This document shows, piece by piece, positions 21,551 to 35,489 of a stretch of 64,000 nucleotides of DNA. The position numbers and the translations under genes were made by a program. Within the stretch, counting starts at the first letter, position 1. Every line of letters starts with the position of its first letter. The DNA lies in NCBI GenBank assembly GCA_013368445.1, contig JAACJO010000008.1:1488001-1552000 (forward strand), given 5' to 3'. This DNA comes from Leucocoprinus leucothites (lineage: Eukaryota; Basidiomycota; Agaricomycetes; Agaricales; Agaricaceae). Under the pieces are notes generated by a model, which worked only from the letters and a program-made list of their open reading frames with translations, searched no databases and had not been told where the DNA came from.

Positions 21551-22648
21551 ATGTCGTCCGAAGAGTATGTGATTGCAATTCTCAAACTAGTCTCAGGCTG
21601 ATGAATTATCTAGTCAAGTACAAGGTAGCGTCGTGGCTGACGTCGCTGATGCTCCAAAGCCCGTTGCAGAAACACGCAAACGGCCACGACTGGATCTCAC
21701 AGCGATGACTGGGGGCAACCGAGAACGAAAACGCGGTAAAACCATGCTTGGTCTCGTAGTGGGAACCCTTAACAAGGCCAAAATTGAGGATAAGGAGCGC
21801 AATGCTAGTGAAGCTGTAGGTTTTCTACCTCCCTGGCATGCCAAAATTCTGACTCGACTGTTGACCATCTTGTGCAGGCAAAAAAACGGCAATTGATTGA
21901 GAAGAGATTACAAACGAAGCTACTCAAAGAAACTGACTCTGTTAGGCGCGCAGAAGAGGCAAAGAAGAGCAAAAATATAGCGAACAGAAAGGAAGAAGAC
22001 TTACAGCTGAAGGACTCAATTGTGTGTCAATCGCTATCTCTATTAGCCTTCCTTTGTCTAATCTGGCTTTAGTACAAGCTCCGGCGAACACGGCACCCTT
22101 TTATCGTCAATTTCCTGCTAACGTCGGATAAAATTCTTGATGATAACTCACCGCCGCCGTCGACAAATCCTCTTTCGCTCCCGCCCAGATCGCATCCTCC
22201 GCCCTTATACTACCTTCCCACTAAATTGACACCCGCGCAAGAAGCATTTTTAGCCAGGCGGAATCAAGAAGTATGTAGACCTTCCTCGCGTCCGGCGTAT
22301 TTTCTGATGATCGGATAGGTCAAAGAAGCAGTTGAGAAGGAGTGGGATTTGTTCAAAGACGAACGCACTATCGGTATCGAAGAAATCAACCGGCTTCGGC
22401 AGCAAGCCCTCGAGGATGAGGCCAAAGCGAAAACTGAGCGTGCCACAACGGAGTCTGAAATGGATGCCCAGCCTCCTTCTGCCGTTGAAGAGAAACCACC
22501 TTCACCACCACTAGCAGAGGCAAAGGACGCAAGTATGGACGTTGAAGAGACACCTAGGAAGGAGGAAGAGTCAAACTCCAACTCCTCTCCCAAAAAGGAG
22601 GGGTCTGTGCCCATTCAAGCCGACGATGATGATGCCGTCGAATATTAA
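21551..22648 (+). CDS. pinin/SDK/memA-domain protein
   Basis: Five exons (21551-21564, 21614-21815, 21878-22021, 22073-22270, 22319-22648) sum to 888 nt, 295 residues, with every junction in frame. Pinin proteins are nuclear, linked to splicing and the exon-junction complex. The domain runs from RKRPRLDLTAMTGGNRERKR and KTMLGLVVGTLNKAK through a charged helix (AKKRQLIEKRLQTKL, ETDSVRRAEEAKK) to LRRTRHPFIVNFLLT and YYLPTKLTPAQEAFLARR. The tail is low-complexity, rich in Glu, Ser and Pro, and ends DDDDAVEY. Exon 1 is only 14 nt. It shares a short divergent promoter with SRP72. Confidence 0.9.
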
Positions 22649-25600
22649 ATAGTTGCTCAAGGTGCGGACTCGCTGGATCCACCCTTTGGACCAGGCTGAC
22701 TGGGTGCCCTAGATGTATGTATTGTCGCCGTACGTTTCTCTCATCTTTATCCTTTCTCGGGCGTGCATTTGAATCGTCTACTTGTTGCCGTTGCTTGTGG
22801 CTCAAATATTGCACTGATCTTTGGGAGTATATCCCCCTCACTTGTCATGTTCGTAGCACTGCTTTAATCGATTCACTTACTGGCCCAGATGACTACCTAA
22901 TAAACAGACAGACTAAGTGAACTCTGAGGTGGCTTTCATATTCACCACAAATTTCTCGATGCTCCCAAGCCGTATACACCCTTGGTCATCTCCGCAGCAA
23001 GGCCCTTCGCAGTCAGCTACACTAGAATTATTCTAGCTTGCGACTCGCTCATGCCCGTATTTTAATACCCCTCGGAAACCCCTGCCGTTTTTTCTTCCTC
23101 GGCTTCCCCAATTGCTCGTCAATGTACAGCCTGAAATTTTTGATCCTACGGGGCCCACCCAAGTGTCTGTGTTACCCGATACCTCCAGGTATTTGTGACC
23201 TTGGAAGGATCTTTTTTCCGTAGTGGATTAAGTAGCCGGCGACCGGTGAGCGGGACGATTATTACACAAGGCTTTAGGTGTTAAGCTAGGGACAGCAGCC
23301 TCTCATCAAGTGCTACGCTCGTCCAAACTGGCTAGAGCCTGATTTACGACAACAAGCTACTTTGTCGCGCCGTCTCAGATAATAATGCCTCCATCCACTT
23401 TCTCATGTGGCACCAAGCCTATCCCTCCAAATTTGGTGTGACCGCCGCCGCTACTCTGCCCGCATGATCCTCACTCCAGCCACAAAGTGTTCCGCGGAAC
23501 ATGGTTACGAGATGATATCTGCGGCTGAAGGATTGCCGCCGGTGGTGAGAAGGAAGGTTCAAAGCGGAGTCATTAGCCACTAATGTTACAAAAGGTTCAC
23601 TCGGCCTGGTTACTCTGCATACCCAAACCTTAAAATTAGGGGTAAACCAGCGAGCCTTCCCGAGAGGAGTAGGAGCAGTGAGCTTGCTCACCGGGTCCAG
23701 AATCCTCTCCCTGCGCTATGGCCCTGGGGATTCATCGGTACCCTCCGAAGAATGTTGGCTAGTCTATTGTCCTGCTTCAGGCAACTCGATGGCCGCTCCT
23801 TGGCCTGGTCTCTTGGTCTGTGTGCTTATAGGTCCTTTTTTTGCCAGTGACGCGGGCTTTGATATGTCCAAATTAAGATGTGTTGATCATCAAATGGAGG
23901 ATGGAAGTAGAAGATGGAAGACGCTATAGCGCCCCAGGATATCGGACCTCATTCGATGAAGGGTGAATTAAATTTATGGTTTGCCTATCGATAAGGTCTC
24001 TTTTCAAGCACGTTTGAGTGGCATGTTCTCGAACCTGTCAACGGACCTGTCAACCACAATTAGAGGCAGCCTTTTGTTGCATTTCATTTGTCTACAATGG
24101 CTCTCGAGATTGTTCAGCCACTCTACCGTTACTGTGGCTTCCTACGCCGGATATCATCCATCATGCTATCCCATCGCTCCAGATCCTTGAGATCCTTGAA
24201 GAGATTGCCCCCTTAATACACTTCCTTGGTGAACGTCCTGCATCGATGTATGTACAGTGTATACGTTTGGCTCTAGGGGAAAGAAAAAAATACGAAATCC
24301 CGTATCGCCTGTGGGTCGTACGCCATGCTATTGAATTCTTCTCTTCGCCTCGCTCGGTGAGATTGATCTGGAAAATTTTACGCTCGAAATTCGGGTGCGC
24401 CTTGAGCACAGGTTTCCGGGACTTTGAGCTTTCGGTAGGCTCGACGGACATCGTTCCCAAAAGGTTCGTGCGGAGAAGGAAAACATCGAAGCGTTTAGGC
24501 GAGTCTGAGGGCTTTGATACCGGAGATGTGAACCTGTATCGACGTAGTTTGGCGAGTTGGTCTCGGGTGGGATGGGAGACAAAACGTCAGACCTTTTAGA
24601 CGCCCTATAATATGTAGGAGAGGTTGGCAACCTCCACCGCCGTCAGACGTCTGAAAAACAAGGAGGATATACTCCCATGTACGACGTCAATTCAAGCACC
24701 ACCCAACGGCTGGAGTTAGGCCTGTCTCCCGGCCTCTAGATGATATTTTTCTCGACGTCTCCGGCTCGCAATCAAGCGCGTAAAAGAAAATACTCCGCTG
24801 TACGCATTGGAAATCGGTCAGCGATGACTTGTCCAAGGCCTTTGGCGAGAGGAATGTCCTAGAGGATATCCTGCCTAGGAGTCGAATGGGCTTGGTGAGA
24901 GACAAAGTAACGATTGTTGCCATGTGAGTCGCCCACCACTGTGGGCGCTCGGCAGGCCGCATGAGGACCATACACTCAAGGTTCACTCGGCCTTCTGTGG
25001 GAACGGATCAGACACGGCCATCTCATGCGCCTCCATTGATATACTTTTTGGTATCGTCGTCAGAGTGGTTGAGACGAGCCGTGAGATATCATGATGTGGA
25101 ATAAGTTTGTCGACGGAGCACCTTCATTCTCCCTCGCGACTTCTACTCGCTGGGTGCCGTACAAACTCGATCTATCCCGATACATATCAAGCAGCATGCT
25201 CGCCATTTTCTCAGCATCGAGTTCGTAATGACAAGAAATACATTATTGCAGGCTCGTGTAGCGTTTGATGCGATTACACCGCCTAACATTTTTGAAGAAT
25301 AATAGAATCCAACCACTTTCACCCGGCGAGGGTTTCGCCTTGGTCCACCGAGCAGGGGTAGGTAAAATGCCAGTGACATATGAACACGCGTGTTCAATTA
25401 GCTTCTGGTAAAATCGCTTCATAACTAGATCTCCGATGACGATTTCATGAATGCATGTTTGAACGTTCTTCTCGTTGTTCTGTGCAAATTTTGAGGAACT
25501 TGCAATGGAATAGTCTAGCGTTTGAGTGGAAAACTATAAGCATTTTACTCCCTAATCTCATGATATGAAACAGATTCCGTTTGGAACGTTCTCGCCACTT

Positions 25601-27675
25601 TTAAATGATCAATTTCACCTCCTCTACCTCTGGGGTGCGAGAAATCAACTCACCCAGTACAGTTAGGGAGTAGTTATTGATGTCCACGTTGTCACTAGAC
25701 AGTCTAAGCTGATCTCCTGATATTTTCACAGCAGAACGTGTTGCAACGACGAAACAGTATGAGGGCTTCGAGAAATTCGACGCAGTTAGAGATCTAGAAA
25801 ACGATATACAAGTGCTAGCTTCACTAACCTCCACCAGCTGTTCCGTCGTCGTTAGCATTACCTGACGCAATGAGACCAGACAAGGATCTCCAAAAAGGTA
25901 CTAGACGCAGCTGCACATATAACTTACGAGATGAATTAATTTCATCAATCGCCCAAAGCAAGGCAGTCCACGGACTTTCGTAAAATCGAGCAAGGTTGGG
26001 CGGGCGGGAGAATAAAGTTTGATTGCGGCAATTCCCCCATGCAAAAACGGAGATTAGTTGATGTCCCCTAAAACCAAAACCCCGTACCCTCTGAACTTTA
26101 CTGCCTGCAGGGATCGGGCAGGAGAGCGGGAGGCGAACAACACTCCGGAGTGATCACACTAGCTGTGATATCGATTATCGGTGCCGTTAAGCCGGTGTGT
26201 CTCTTCCCAAGATTTCGACAGGTTTATCACGCAGCCAAAAATATTCTGAAAAAGAAGTCGAGAAGATCCACTGTCTGACGTTGAGGGGCAAACAAGTGGA
26301 TTGGGGCTTTGATTCTGTACTTAACCCACTAATCTGCCCCCTTCTCCGGCTGCATTCAGAAAATGTGTTATTAAGCAAATAGCAGTGGACCAGAAAAGCA
26401 TCTTCGCGCACTAATATTCTGACTCATTATGATTAGGCCGAGTCGGAGACGAATTATCGCAATCTGAGCAGTTGCTAGTACTAACCTGATATCAAAAAGA
26501 GGTGAAATTTAATCGGCCTCATCAGCGGAACGAAGAACAGGACGATAAAACAGGTGCCGTGCTTATGCTGAAGGCGCTCAAATGTGTATGGGGGTAGTCA
26601 CGACTGGAGCTCCCGGGAGATAAGTACACTCTAGTATGACCGACCTTGAAGACAAAATTAGATGGCTGATAGGAAGGGGTTAAGGCGCTCTCATAACATG
26701 ATTGTAAACTGAATTTCTGATGCGAGATTTTCGTGGCTTCAGCATATATGATAACCGAACTTTCCTCAGGATGAGTTCACAGCATGATCTTTGCGACGGA
26801 TCTTGCCTATTCAATGATATTCAATCGGGATGACGCAAGCTGGGAATGATAAGACTCAGATGTCATATTCACGCTGTATTGACGAATTGAACGCCAAGAA
26901 GTCGGTTGACGGAGGACTAGAATACAAGGTTTAGTCGATAGTACACGGTCAAGAGAAGGAATACTCAACTAGTACGGTGGATCCTTTTGGTTGGATGGCA
27001 TGGCTGATGGCAGTCTCAGCACGATCTTGGGGGAAGATGTCCCTGTATAGGCTATGCCTTCCCACCTGAAGGAGACCTTCGGTTTGGTGTCGTAAGAAAT
27101 TTCGGCATAAAGAACTTCGGAACTGAAGCCCTAAGAGCTTGTCGATGGTGGAGAAGGCCACTGAAAAAGAGTCTCACTACTCAACCGGGTCTGTGTAATA
27201 TCGCCACAAAAACAGACGGCCAAAGCTCTGCAATTGAGTCTCGGCAACAAGCATGATAGCCAAGGTTGAGCACTTGAGCATTAAGCTGGTTGAGGACGGT
27301 ATCCAATCGCAGTTATCTGGGAGTGATGTCAAGTGAGCCCATCAAATTTTGGGCTGATCGTGGAAACATAGTCTAATGAACTCTTGAAATACTTACATTG
27401 AAAGTATTGCCGAGACTACAAGCTGTGGTGTTTGATTCTCTCTTTTCCTCCCCGGTCTCTATTGTGTTCTAGTAAGTCGCTTTCTCGGGCGCTGGGCGGG
27501 AAAACAAGAGGTGCGCCCATCTTGGCAATTAGTCATCGATCGGACTTTGGCGCCTAAGGGTGGTCGACGGCGACCGTAATACATGTGGGACTAAAATGGT
27601 CTCGTGGTTAGCGGGGATTGGTTGTACGCTGGTTCACCCTTCTCTTTGTTCTACCACCATCCTGGGGCTCCAGCC
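22649..27675. other. 5-kb gene-poor region
   Basis: No gene could be supported on either strand. The longest frame (24018-24599, 193 codons) has no signal peptide, domain or spliced continuation, and the others are shorter and overlapping. No tRNA, transposase, reverse transcriptase or terminal repeat was recognised. The last 200 bases should hold the promoter of the glucanase gene. Confidence 0.4.
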
Positions 27676-30370
27676 ATGGCGGCGCGTCCTCCCTCTGCCG
27701 TATCCGAAACGCTGCATGCAGCGGTAAACACTCCTTTACCGGCCGAAGAGAATCCCTACAGGGCATCTTATATGGACTCTGATGTATCGCCACGTGAATC
27801 AAAGTATACTCAACCTGAAGAATCTGCACCAGTGCTTGTAAACCAGGGCAAAGAACTCGAAGCAGGATCCTCCCCCGAAGTGAAGCCCAAGAAACGGGTC
27901 ACGACTCTGTTGATTTATGGCCTGGTCGCACTTGTCATCGTTATCCTTGCCGTCATTCTTTCAGTGTACTTCACCGTTATCAGACCGAATCACGATAGTA
28001 ATTCTTCGTCTTCAAACTCTGGTGATGCGACAGGTGGTCAGAATGGAAAACCTTCATCATCACCTACAGCTCCAATCATGGGAGGAGATGGCTCTACAGT
28101 CACGACCGATGACGGCTCGACGTTTATTTACTCGAATAAGTTTGGCGGCTTTTGTGAGTTCTCCAACTACGTTTTCTGTCAAATTGCCACCGCTTCCGGG
28201 TGGCTGAAGTTCTTCAGCTCCTTCGAGTGCCTCGCACTGTCCCCATCTCGGCTCTGCGTTGTTATTCGCCTTCTTCCACGCCGTTCTATTTTAAGAACTG
28301 CTGTTATGTTTTTCACAGAATATCATACCACCTACGTTTGCAGACAAACACTGACCAACAGCCTTTTTTGTAAAGGGGTTTCCGATCCTAATGATCCCTT
28401 TAATAATAATGCCCAGCCCAATTCGTGGACACCACCTCTCAATCAAACTTGGAAATGGGGCAAAAACCGTATTCACGGGTATGGGTATAGCTTCCTGGAT
28501 TCTTCACTTTTCTGACTCTCGCCATTCATTCTGCAGAGTCAATCTAGGGGGATGGCTTGTGTTAGAGCCATTTATTTCACCTGCATTATACCAGAAGTAT
28601 CCTGGCGCCTCTGATGAGTGGAGTATCTCGACCCTCATGGCGGCGGACGCAGCAAGTGGAGGCTTGGACCAGCTGGAAGAACACTACAAAACCTTCATTG
28701 TACGCATGCATACATAGCGCCACCGTCTCTACCTCATAGTTGGCTTTAGACGGAACAGGACTTCGCCGCTATCGCAGGCGCAGGACTTAACTGGATCAGA
28801 CTCCCTATTCCATTTTGGGCAGTCGATAAGTGGGATGGCGAGCCCTTCCTAGCGAAAGTCTGTTGGAAGTAAGTATCCCGTTGCAATTTCTCACATCCGA
28901 TTTTGATTGGGTTAATAAATACAGATATGCTCTTCGTGCTTTCGAATGGGCGAGGAAGTATGGACTTCGCATCAATCTTGACCTCCACACTATGCCGGGT
29001 TCCCAGAATGGTACGTCATGATATATCGTATATTATTGTGTGCCCTCACAATGTTTGAAGGCTACAACCACTCGGGAAAGGGCGGCCAAGTCAACTTTTT
29101 GAACGGCGTCATGGGATACGCTAATGCCCAGCGTGCTTTGGAGTATATTCGAGTGATTACTGAGTTCATCTCTCAACCCCAGTGGAAAGATGTTGTTGTT
29201 ATGTTTGGCATCGTCAATGAAGCGTCATATTCCAGTATAGGTCAAGACACACTCTCTAGCTTGTACGTTTTTCAATTTGAATCCATGACCGTCTCTGATT
29301 TTCGGGTGTAGCTATCTCGAGGTGCACGACATGATTCGCAACATTACTGGCATCGGAGAGGGCAATGGACCTTGGATGAGCATGCACGATGGCTTCCAAG
29401 GCACAAGTAAATGGAGTGACTTTATGCGTGGATCGGACAGGATTGCCCTAGATACCCATCCCTACTTTGCGTTTGGTGGTGGACCGGCTACAGACCCAAT
29501 TGCAACTGGAGTTGGTCTTCACGCGGGAGGAATCTGGCCCCGTTCAGCCTGTAATCGATGGGCTGCTGGTATGAACAGCAGGTGTGGACTATTAATACAT
29601 AAGCGCTTTCCGGTTCTGACTCTTGTTCTTGCTAAGCCGATCATCCTTCGGCGTAACTTATGCAGGAGAATTTAGCAATGGGTTCAATGACTGTGGCCTA
29701 TTCCTGAACGGAGTTACTGATCGTCACTCCTACGGCGGTGATTGTGGATTTTGGCAAGATGCATCGCAATGGGACGAGGCTGTCAAAGCTGGCTTGAAAC
29801 AATTTGCCATGGCAAGCATGGACGCTCTTGGGGATTGGTTCTTCTGGACTTGGAAGGTTTGTCGCACCGGAATTTCATCCCTTTCCTGAGCTCATCTGCT
29901 GCTCGTAGATCGGGAATTCTACCGCTGGCCATGTTGAGTCTCCTCTCTGGTCATACTCGCTGGGACTTGAAGGAGGATGGATACCTCAGGACCCTCGCAC
30001 AGCTACCGGTACATGTGCTGCACTTGACGTGGATGGATCTGATTTCGATGGTGAATTCCAGTCTTGGCAGACTGGAGGTGCTGGTGCTGGGAACATACCA
30101 GCCGCATCGACTTCTCAATACCCCTGGCCTCCCATCTCAATCAATGGGGCCAACGCACCCATCACAGAGTTACCCTCATACACACCCACAGCAACCATTG
30201 TTTCCTTATCCCCCCCGACTTTGACAGCTACAAGCACTGGAAGCATTGATGTCGGTAGCGGATGGTTCAACACGAGGGACACAGTTCCGGCGCCGACAGC
30301 TATTACTGGTTGTCAGTATCCCGATTCCTGGGATGCGATTGGTGTTGCTGTGCCTCCTCCATGTTCGTGA
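27676..30370 (+). CDS. membrane-anchored GH5 exo-beta-1,3-glucanase
   Basis: Nine exons (27676-28153, 28376-28478, 28537-28699, 28750-28868, 28925-29010, 29061-29262, 29312-29581, 29637-29856, 29909-30370) sum to 2,103 nt, 700 residues. The ATG at 27676 (CAGCCATGG) is chosen because a type II layout follows: cytoplasmic tail of about 75 residues, membrane segment LLIYGLVALVIVILAVILSV, then a Ser-rich stalk. The catalytic domain begins DPNDPFNNN and RIHGVNLGGWLVLEPFI. It includes NWIRLPIPFWAV, NLDLHTMPGSQNG, FGIVNEASYS with the acid/base Glu, and FGVTYAGEFSNG with the nucleophile Glu. Later come WQDASQWDEAVKAGLKQFA and ALGDWFFWTWKIGNS. The family removes glucose from beta-1,3-glucan ends during wall remodelling. 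Intron 1 (222 nt) is long for this gene, so that junction is the least certain. Confidence 0.92.
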
Positions 30371-33300
30371 TTAGGCTCTTGAAAACGGATACATTCCACA
30401 AAATTTCAACCCATATACTTCACTCCTTTTATCACCATCTTTTACCCTATTCCACGACACACCAATACCTGTATGTGGTGTTATACGGACTTTTCGGATT
30501 GGACTGTTAAATACGCTTTCCCTTTTTCCCATGGATGAACTTTTTTGCTTTAGCCAAGGACCTAGAACTGATGAACTCCGCTGTACTGAGATTGGCTATC
30601 GAAAGTTGACCTGGCGATGTTAAAGTTCCCTTTACCCTTTTCCAGAACCCTGGCTTGTCAGTTCGGTGGTACAATAGATCCGTCTCCGCCTCCCCTGTTT
30701 CGAGATAATGCCAATGTATAGCACAACACCGTTTTGTCTCGCACCTGACTGAAAAGGTTCTTGATTGAGGTGCTATTTGAGACTCTGGCGATACAGGGGC
30801 TGTAGGCGAGCGGCTGTTGTTAGCCGGCTGTCAATCTCGACTCTATTGCCGAGAGTTTGACGCCTATTCCCCTCAACATCTGATCTTGTACCGAGCGCCC
30901 GTTCTTCTTGGGCTACAACCACGTACCTTTGTGTCATGTTTATCAACAATCGCATCCCGACTTGTGGGAGATAGGCGTGATCTGCTCGAAATCTTTTCAA
31001 GAAACGAGATATCCCGGCCAGGCGGAAATCGGCATTTTAGTATGTAAACGCATGGGCGCTACCTAGACATGGGCGATGATACTCAGATATATTGAGAAGC
31101 TCCCATACACCTAATTATGTCGGTCGTGTATGCGTGCTTTGAGAGCAACATGTTGACATGTTACAAATTGCCTAGAGTAGGTAACCAAGTGTTGACCCGG
31201 GTAGTTCGGTAAATCCGGGAGTTGTGGTGAGCGGTTGGAAGCCTATGCACAACAAAGGGGTGATGTAATGATGATAGGCTTTTGTGAGGGGGAGGAAGCA
31301 GAGATTACGCCAGCTAGCTTCTCTATTTCTGGCGGGAGCGCTGTCTTTGTAACCCGGGTGCCGATACTACTAGAGGCGGAGAACATCAAAGCTTGTGGGG
31401 GGAACATAAGATATCCACTAGTTTGGGAATTTAAGTATTTAATTGTCAATCAAACGAATCAGGCAGCGTGATCGATCACAGCACTGATGTATCCATCTTT
31501 TGTTCCGGTCATTCCATCTCGGTCTCGGGGGAAAGCAAGCAAGACTAGGATTTATGGAGAGTTTTGGCTTCAGAAACCCTATAAGTATTGTTACGTTAGT
31601 TTAGCGACCAGATATTTGTGGTGTGGAGGGCTTGTTCTTCCAATTGGACGACGGGTTGGACTCGAGTCTTATGCGGGCTAAATTAATCTATTCTTCTTAT
31701 GTTCTTGATCCTCATATGCACAAAAAGGGCGTGGGAGAAGCAGTCGAGTACCCACTGCATCAATCATATCTGTCGAGCGTTTCTCTCGGCCATTTTTGAA
31801 ATACCAGTTTCAAACTCGAAGACCTCATGGTGGCATTGATTGTCGTCGAATAGCCCTTCCATTCTCGATTCCATCGTCCCTTCCGCGGGACTGCCTTGTC
31901 GAGCTTAGAGTTGATTGTTTGTTGAGCGTAATGACAATGAATGTCATAGATGCAAGTTGAATGCGCGGTGATTGGTCGAGTTTGGTTTTTCTTTCCAATT
32001 TTATGACGAGAAGCATAGGCTGTTTGGTGCTTAATTTATGACAATGACCCGACGATTTGGGATTTTCCTGTTGTCATCCGGCAAACTTCCTTACCGTACC
32101 ACGGGAGAAGCGCTGGAGAAGACCTGAACATGTTGCAGCAGGCACTCCTGTGCCACTGACGCTTGAAGCACAGCAACAGGGGATTTTGAGGAGCAAGAAG
32201 TAAATGCTTCTTTCTCCGAGGGTTGTTGGTATTCGTGAACAGAAGTCACCCGGGCTGGGTATTAACCAGCATTGAATGTTTGTCTCGATACCGTAATCGG
32301 ATCAAGATTCCGACATGAGAGTATGGATTCAAAAACCAGGCCTTCAGGGTTTGGGCCAGCCTATATGCAAATATCGCGTTTGTTAACATCTCCAGGCTCT
32401 CGGCCGGTTGACTTGACCCAATACCAACGCTGGCCTGTTCTGGACAGAGGAGCACATATCAGAATCAAACACATCCTTGGGGTGAGGCCCCAATAAACGT
32501 CGCGCGCTCATCTCGAATTCGAGCTATAATTATCAAGAATGGCCGAGCAAATCGCTCGATATTTGCTGGGAAAGATCACGGCACTATTGTGGACAAAGGC
32601 CGTCCGATTTAAGACAAGATAAGGCTTCTCTTAGATTCCCACCGTACTCCACCTGACGGATGTTGACAATGTATACTTGCTCTAGAGAATCGGTCTGGTC
32701 GAAAGAGGAACGCTCGTCGCCTCCGAGTCTCTCACCGGGTCGGGATGGGTTTTTGTTTTGTTCAGGCGACTTGATTTAACATGCATTTATTGAGTCGTAC
32801 CAGTCGATGTTAGGCGCATCAGAACTTAAGTCTTCATTATCTGTGGGAAGCCCACCTGAGAAACTAAGATTTCGGAAGAACTTTGCATTTTATCGTCGAA
32901 ACACATTATTGTATATTACTGCTAGAAAATAACGCTGGAGCTCATCAAAATAGAGTGTTTGTCTGATCGTGATGAAGTAGAGGTATGTGGGACCGGGAAC
33001 TGAAAAAGAATAGAATCCGAGGGGCGCTTTCTGAGGTTCGTAGATGGTTGTGACTTCCAGGGACTCCACCGGATAAAGTGGGCCGACAACCTGTTCTTTG
33101 CCACGGCGTCCCACTGGGGGCCGCCAGACACGATGTAAAATATCATAATGTTGCTAAAGCGAATACCCTGAAAGCCATGGGATTGCCATGATCTGGAAAG
33201 GAGCATACAAGAATCTATGGTTTGCAGTAGAACAAAACAACGTTTTCGCTCCCGTCATTAATCGTGGCGAAAGGCAGGTTCTAGACGAAGAACAGCAAGC

Positions 33301-33977
33301 CGAGGTCTTTAATCTAGAGGCCATTTCCTAATTCGACGATCCCTGTGCCGTGAGTTAAACACCAGCACGATCCAACCTCGGGAGTTCGCGTGTATGATCG
33401 TGCTCTCGTGACCAATTATGGACCCGCAGCGCACTCAGTGCCGGGTGGCTGTGCCGACATGGATCTCGATCAATCTGACGATCTCCGGGGAACATACCAC
33501 TTACGGAAGAATGTGTCAAGATTACATCGAGAAAGGCAGACGCCGCTTCGGATTCTTGGTAGATTTTGCCCGTTTCTGACCAAAATCCCGCAATTTCTCG
33601 GAAGTTGTGGTTTTTTCCTGAAAGGCGCCCAAACAACATTTGCAAGGAACCTGAGCCTGATACTGATTCACAGTTCCGTCTTTCTACATAGTCCCGCAAG
33701 GTACTCTGCATCGGAAAATTGGCTGTAGATCACGCCGAAACGATGAACCTGGTGTGCTATTCTAACGCACGCTTTCCGCTGGACAGCCTTACCTCTTGGG
33801 GTATGCATCTCAAGATGACACCATGCCCTTTCCTATCGAGCTCATGGAACCGAACAAGATCGGCTGATGACGCTTTTGTCGCACGGAAATCTTGGGTACC
33901 CGTATACTGAGGTAACTTGGATATAAGCACCTGGCTTTTCGTTCCTCGATTCTTGGAAGCCGCCCTCTCCACCAAAC
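30371..33977. other. 3.6-kb gene-poor region
   Basis: Glucanase 3' end and TEA-factor upstream region. Only short frames without motifs were found, and no repeat or RNA gene was recognised. The length suits a long regulatory region before a transcription factor gene. Confidence 0.4.
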
Positions 33978-35489
33978 ATGTCCTCATCACTACCTCACCA
34001 CGCTGCTCAATCATCTGTCTCGCAATGCTCATCCCCGACAGCGTCTCCCTCCTCACTCCCTGCATCAGAGATTGCCTCCCCTAATCTGCCTAACACTAAA
34101 ACCCGGGAGGTCTTTGACTCAATTGTCAAGGGCCGCAAGAGCTGGAAAACTCTGCGAGGAGGAGAGGTTGTCTGGCCGCCCGAACTCGAAGCAGCACTTA
34201 TTGAAGGTATGTTATACAAATCATAGCAGCAGCCAGGCTCTCATCAGTTCGTGCTTGAAGGGCTCGAACATTACATCCCTGATGACTCGAGAGAAACGCG
34301 TCTGCTCGGGAGATTTCCCATGCGAAACAGATTTATTTCAGAGTACATCTACCAAAAGACAGGTAAACGTCGTACGGCAAAGCAGGTTGGCAGCCGTCTT
34401 CAGCAACTTCGTGATACCTGTGGTGGAAGGCAACGTTAGTCTCCCCTATCCAGGCCATTAGCACGACGCTTACTTTCTTTCAGTCCTCAAACTACTAACG
34501 CCCTACCGCCCCCAAAACCGTGCTTCGAGGCCCGCCCATTGAATCTTTCGGGTACTGTATCGGATAGCGATTCGAGCAGCGATGGGTCTGTGCCCCCAAC
34601 ACCCACAGAAGCCCATGCCACTCTCCAGAACCTCTTGTATAGGGGAGTTGGTGGCCTTGGGTGCGATGATGAGCCTAGTAACATCATCTATATCGACCTT
34701 ATCCCAGATGATGCGCCCATCGGATCAGATGTCACTCAAGTCCTGCCCCCGGTTGCTTCAAGCTCAGGTGCCAACGTTGTCAGAGTATCCCAGCGCCCTC
34801 GTCGTATACGTGATATCGATCCGACGGTTACTCTCGTGGCGCCTTCATCTATGGTAGCAAAGAGCCACTTCATGGTCCGAACGCGGACCGGAGTCGTCCA
34901 CTCAGAAGTTTCTGAAATGACGCTTGTCGGCCCAGTTCCCGGGGGAGAGAAAGATCAATTATTGTACAGCACGAAGCTCGTTCCGGCATTTTGGCAAGAG
35001 CTTTGTAAATCACCTGGTACGTTGTTCTCGGAGAAGTTCGCTGAGTTTCTAATAATCTTTCCTCCCCCAGACCCCACACAGTTTACCATCACCCAAAAGG
35101 TTACCTGGGAACCTTACCATGACACCTCCTCTCCCCTCTTCTTCGCTGCATACAAGTTCACGATGCCCTTTCTAACGAGTAACGGCACGACTCTCAATCC
35201 CGCGGACAGTTTCATATTCCCTGAGCAAATGATCCATGGGAGCCCCAAAATCGGTTTTGGCCTGGATGATCTGCTCACTTTCGACTCTGACGCCTTCAAC
35301 GACCTTCTCCCTTTCCAAGACAAGGTGATGGATCTATACGACCTCGATGCGTGCTTGGCTGCAGAATGGTCAATACATTCGCCTGCTACTTCAATATCCA
35401 GCGAAGCATTTTCGGAAGGTCATACACCCCCAAGTATGACTGAAGTCCCAGCTATGGTTAGCAGCTCACCTCTTCTGAATCCTCTCTAA
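33978..35489 (+). CDS. TEA/ATTS-domain transcription factor
   Basis: Start ATG at 33978. Exon 1 ends at 34206 and exon 2 runs from 34261 to about 34434. The DNA-binding TEA domain spans the first intron: GRKSWKTLRGGEVVWPPELEAAL, then GLEHYIPDDSRE, LLGRFPMRNRFISEYIYQKT, GKRRTAKQVGSRLQQLRDTC. This is the AbaA/TEC1/TEAD domain that binds CATTCY-type sites; in fungi such factors direct development. The long last exon to 35489 encodes a Ser/Pro- and acid-rich region (SDSDSSSDGSVPPTPTE, LGFGLDD-like stretches) with probable activation function. The join to the last exon is unclear: the canonical acceptor at 34483 gives LLKLLTPYRPQ, family-like, but then a stop at about 34541, and the long frame is one base off. 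A lost base in the C5/A4 run near 34508-34517, or an alternative acceptor at 34608, would solve it. Confidence 0.85.

Noticed and set aside
24018..24599. 193-codon frame in the gene-poor region
   Set aside because: No recognisable domain and biased, arginine-rich composition; the opposite strand is also open over part of it, so it is probably chance.
33757..34065. Minus-strand frame overlapping the TEA-factor start
   Set aside because: Antisense to a supported exon and without motifs.
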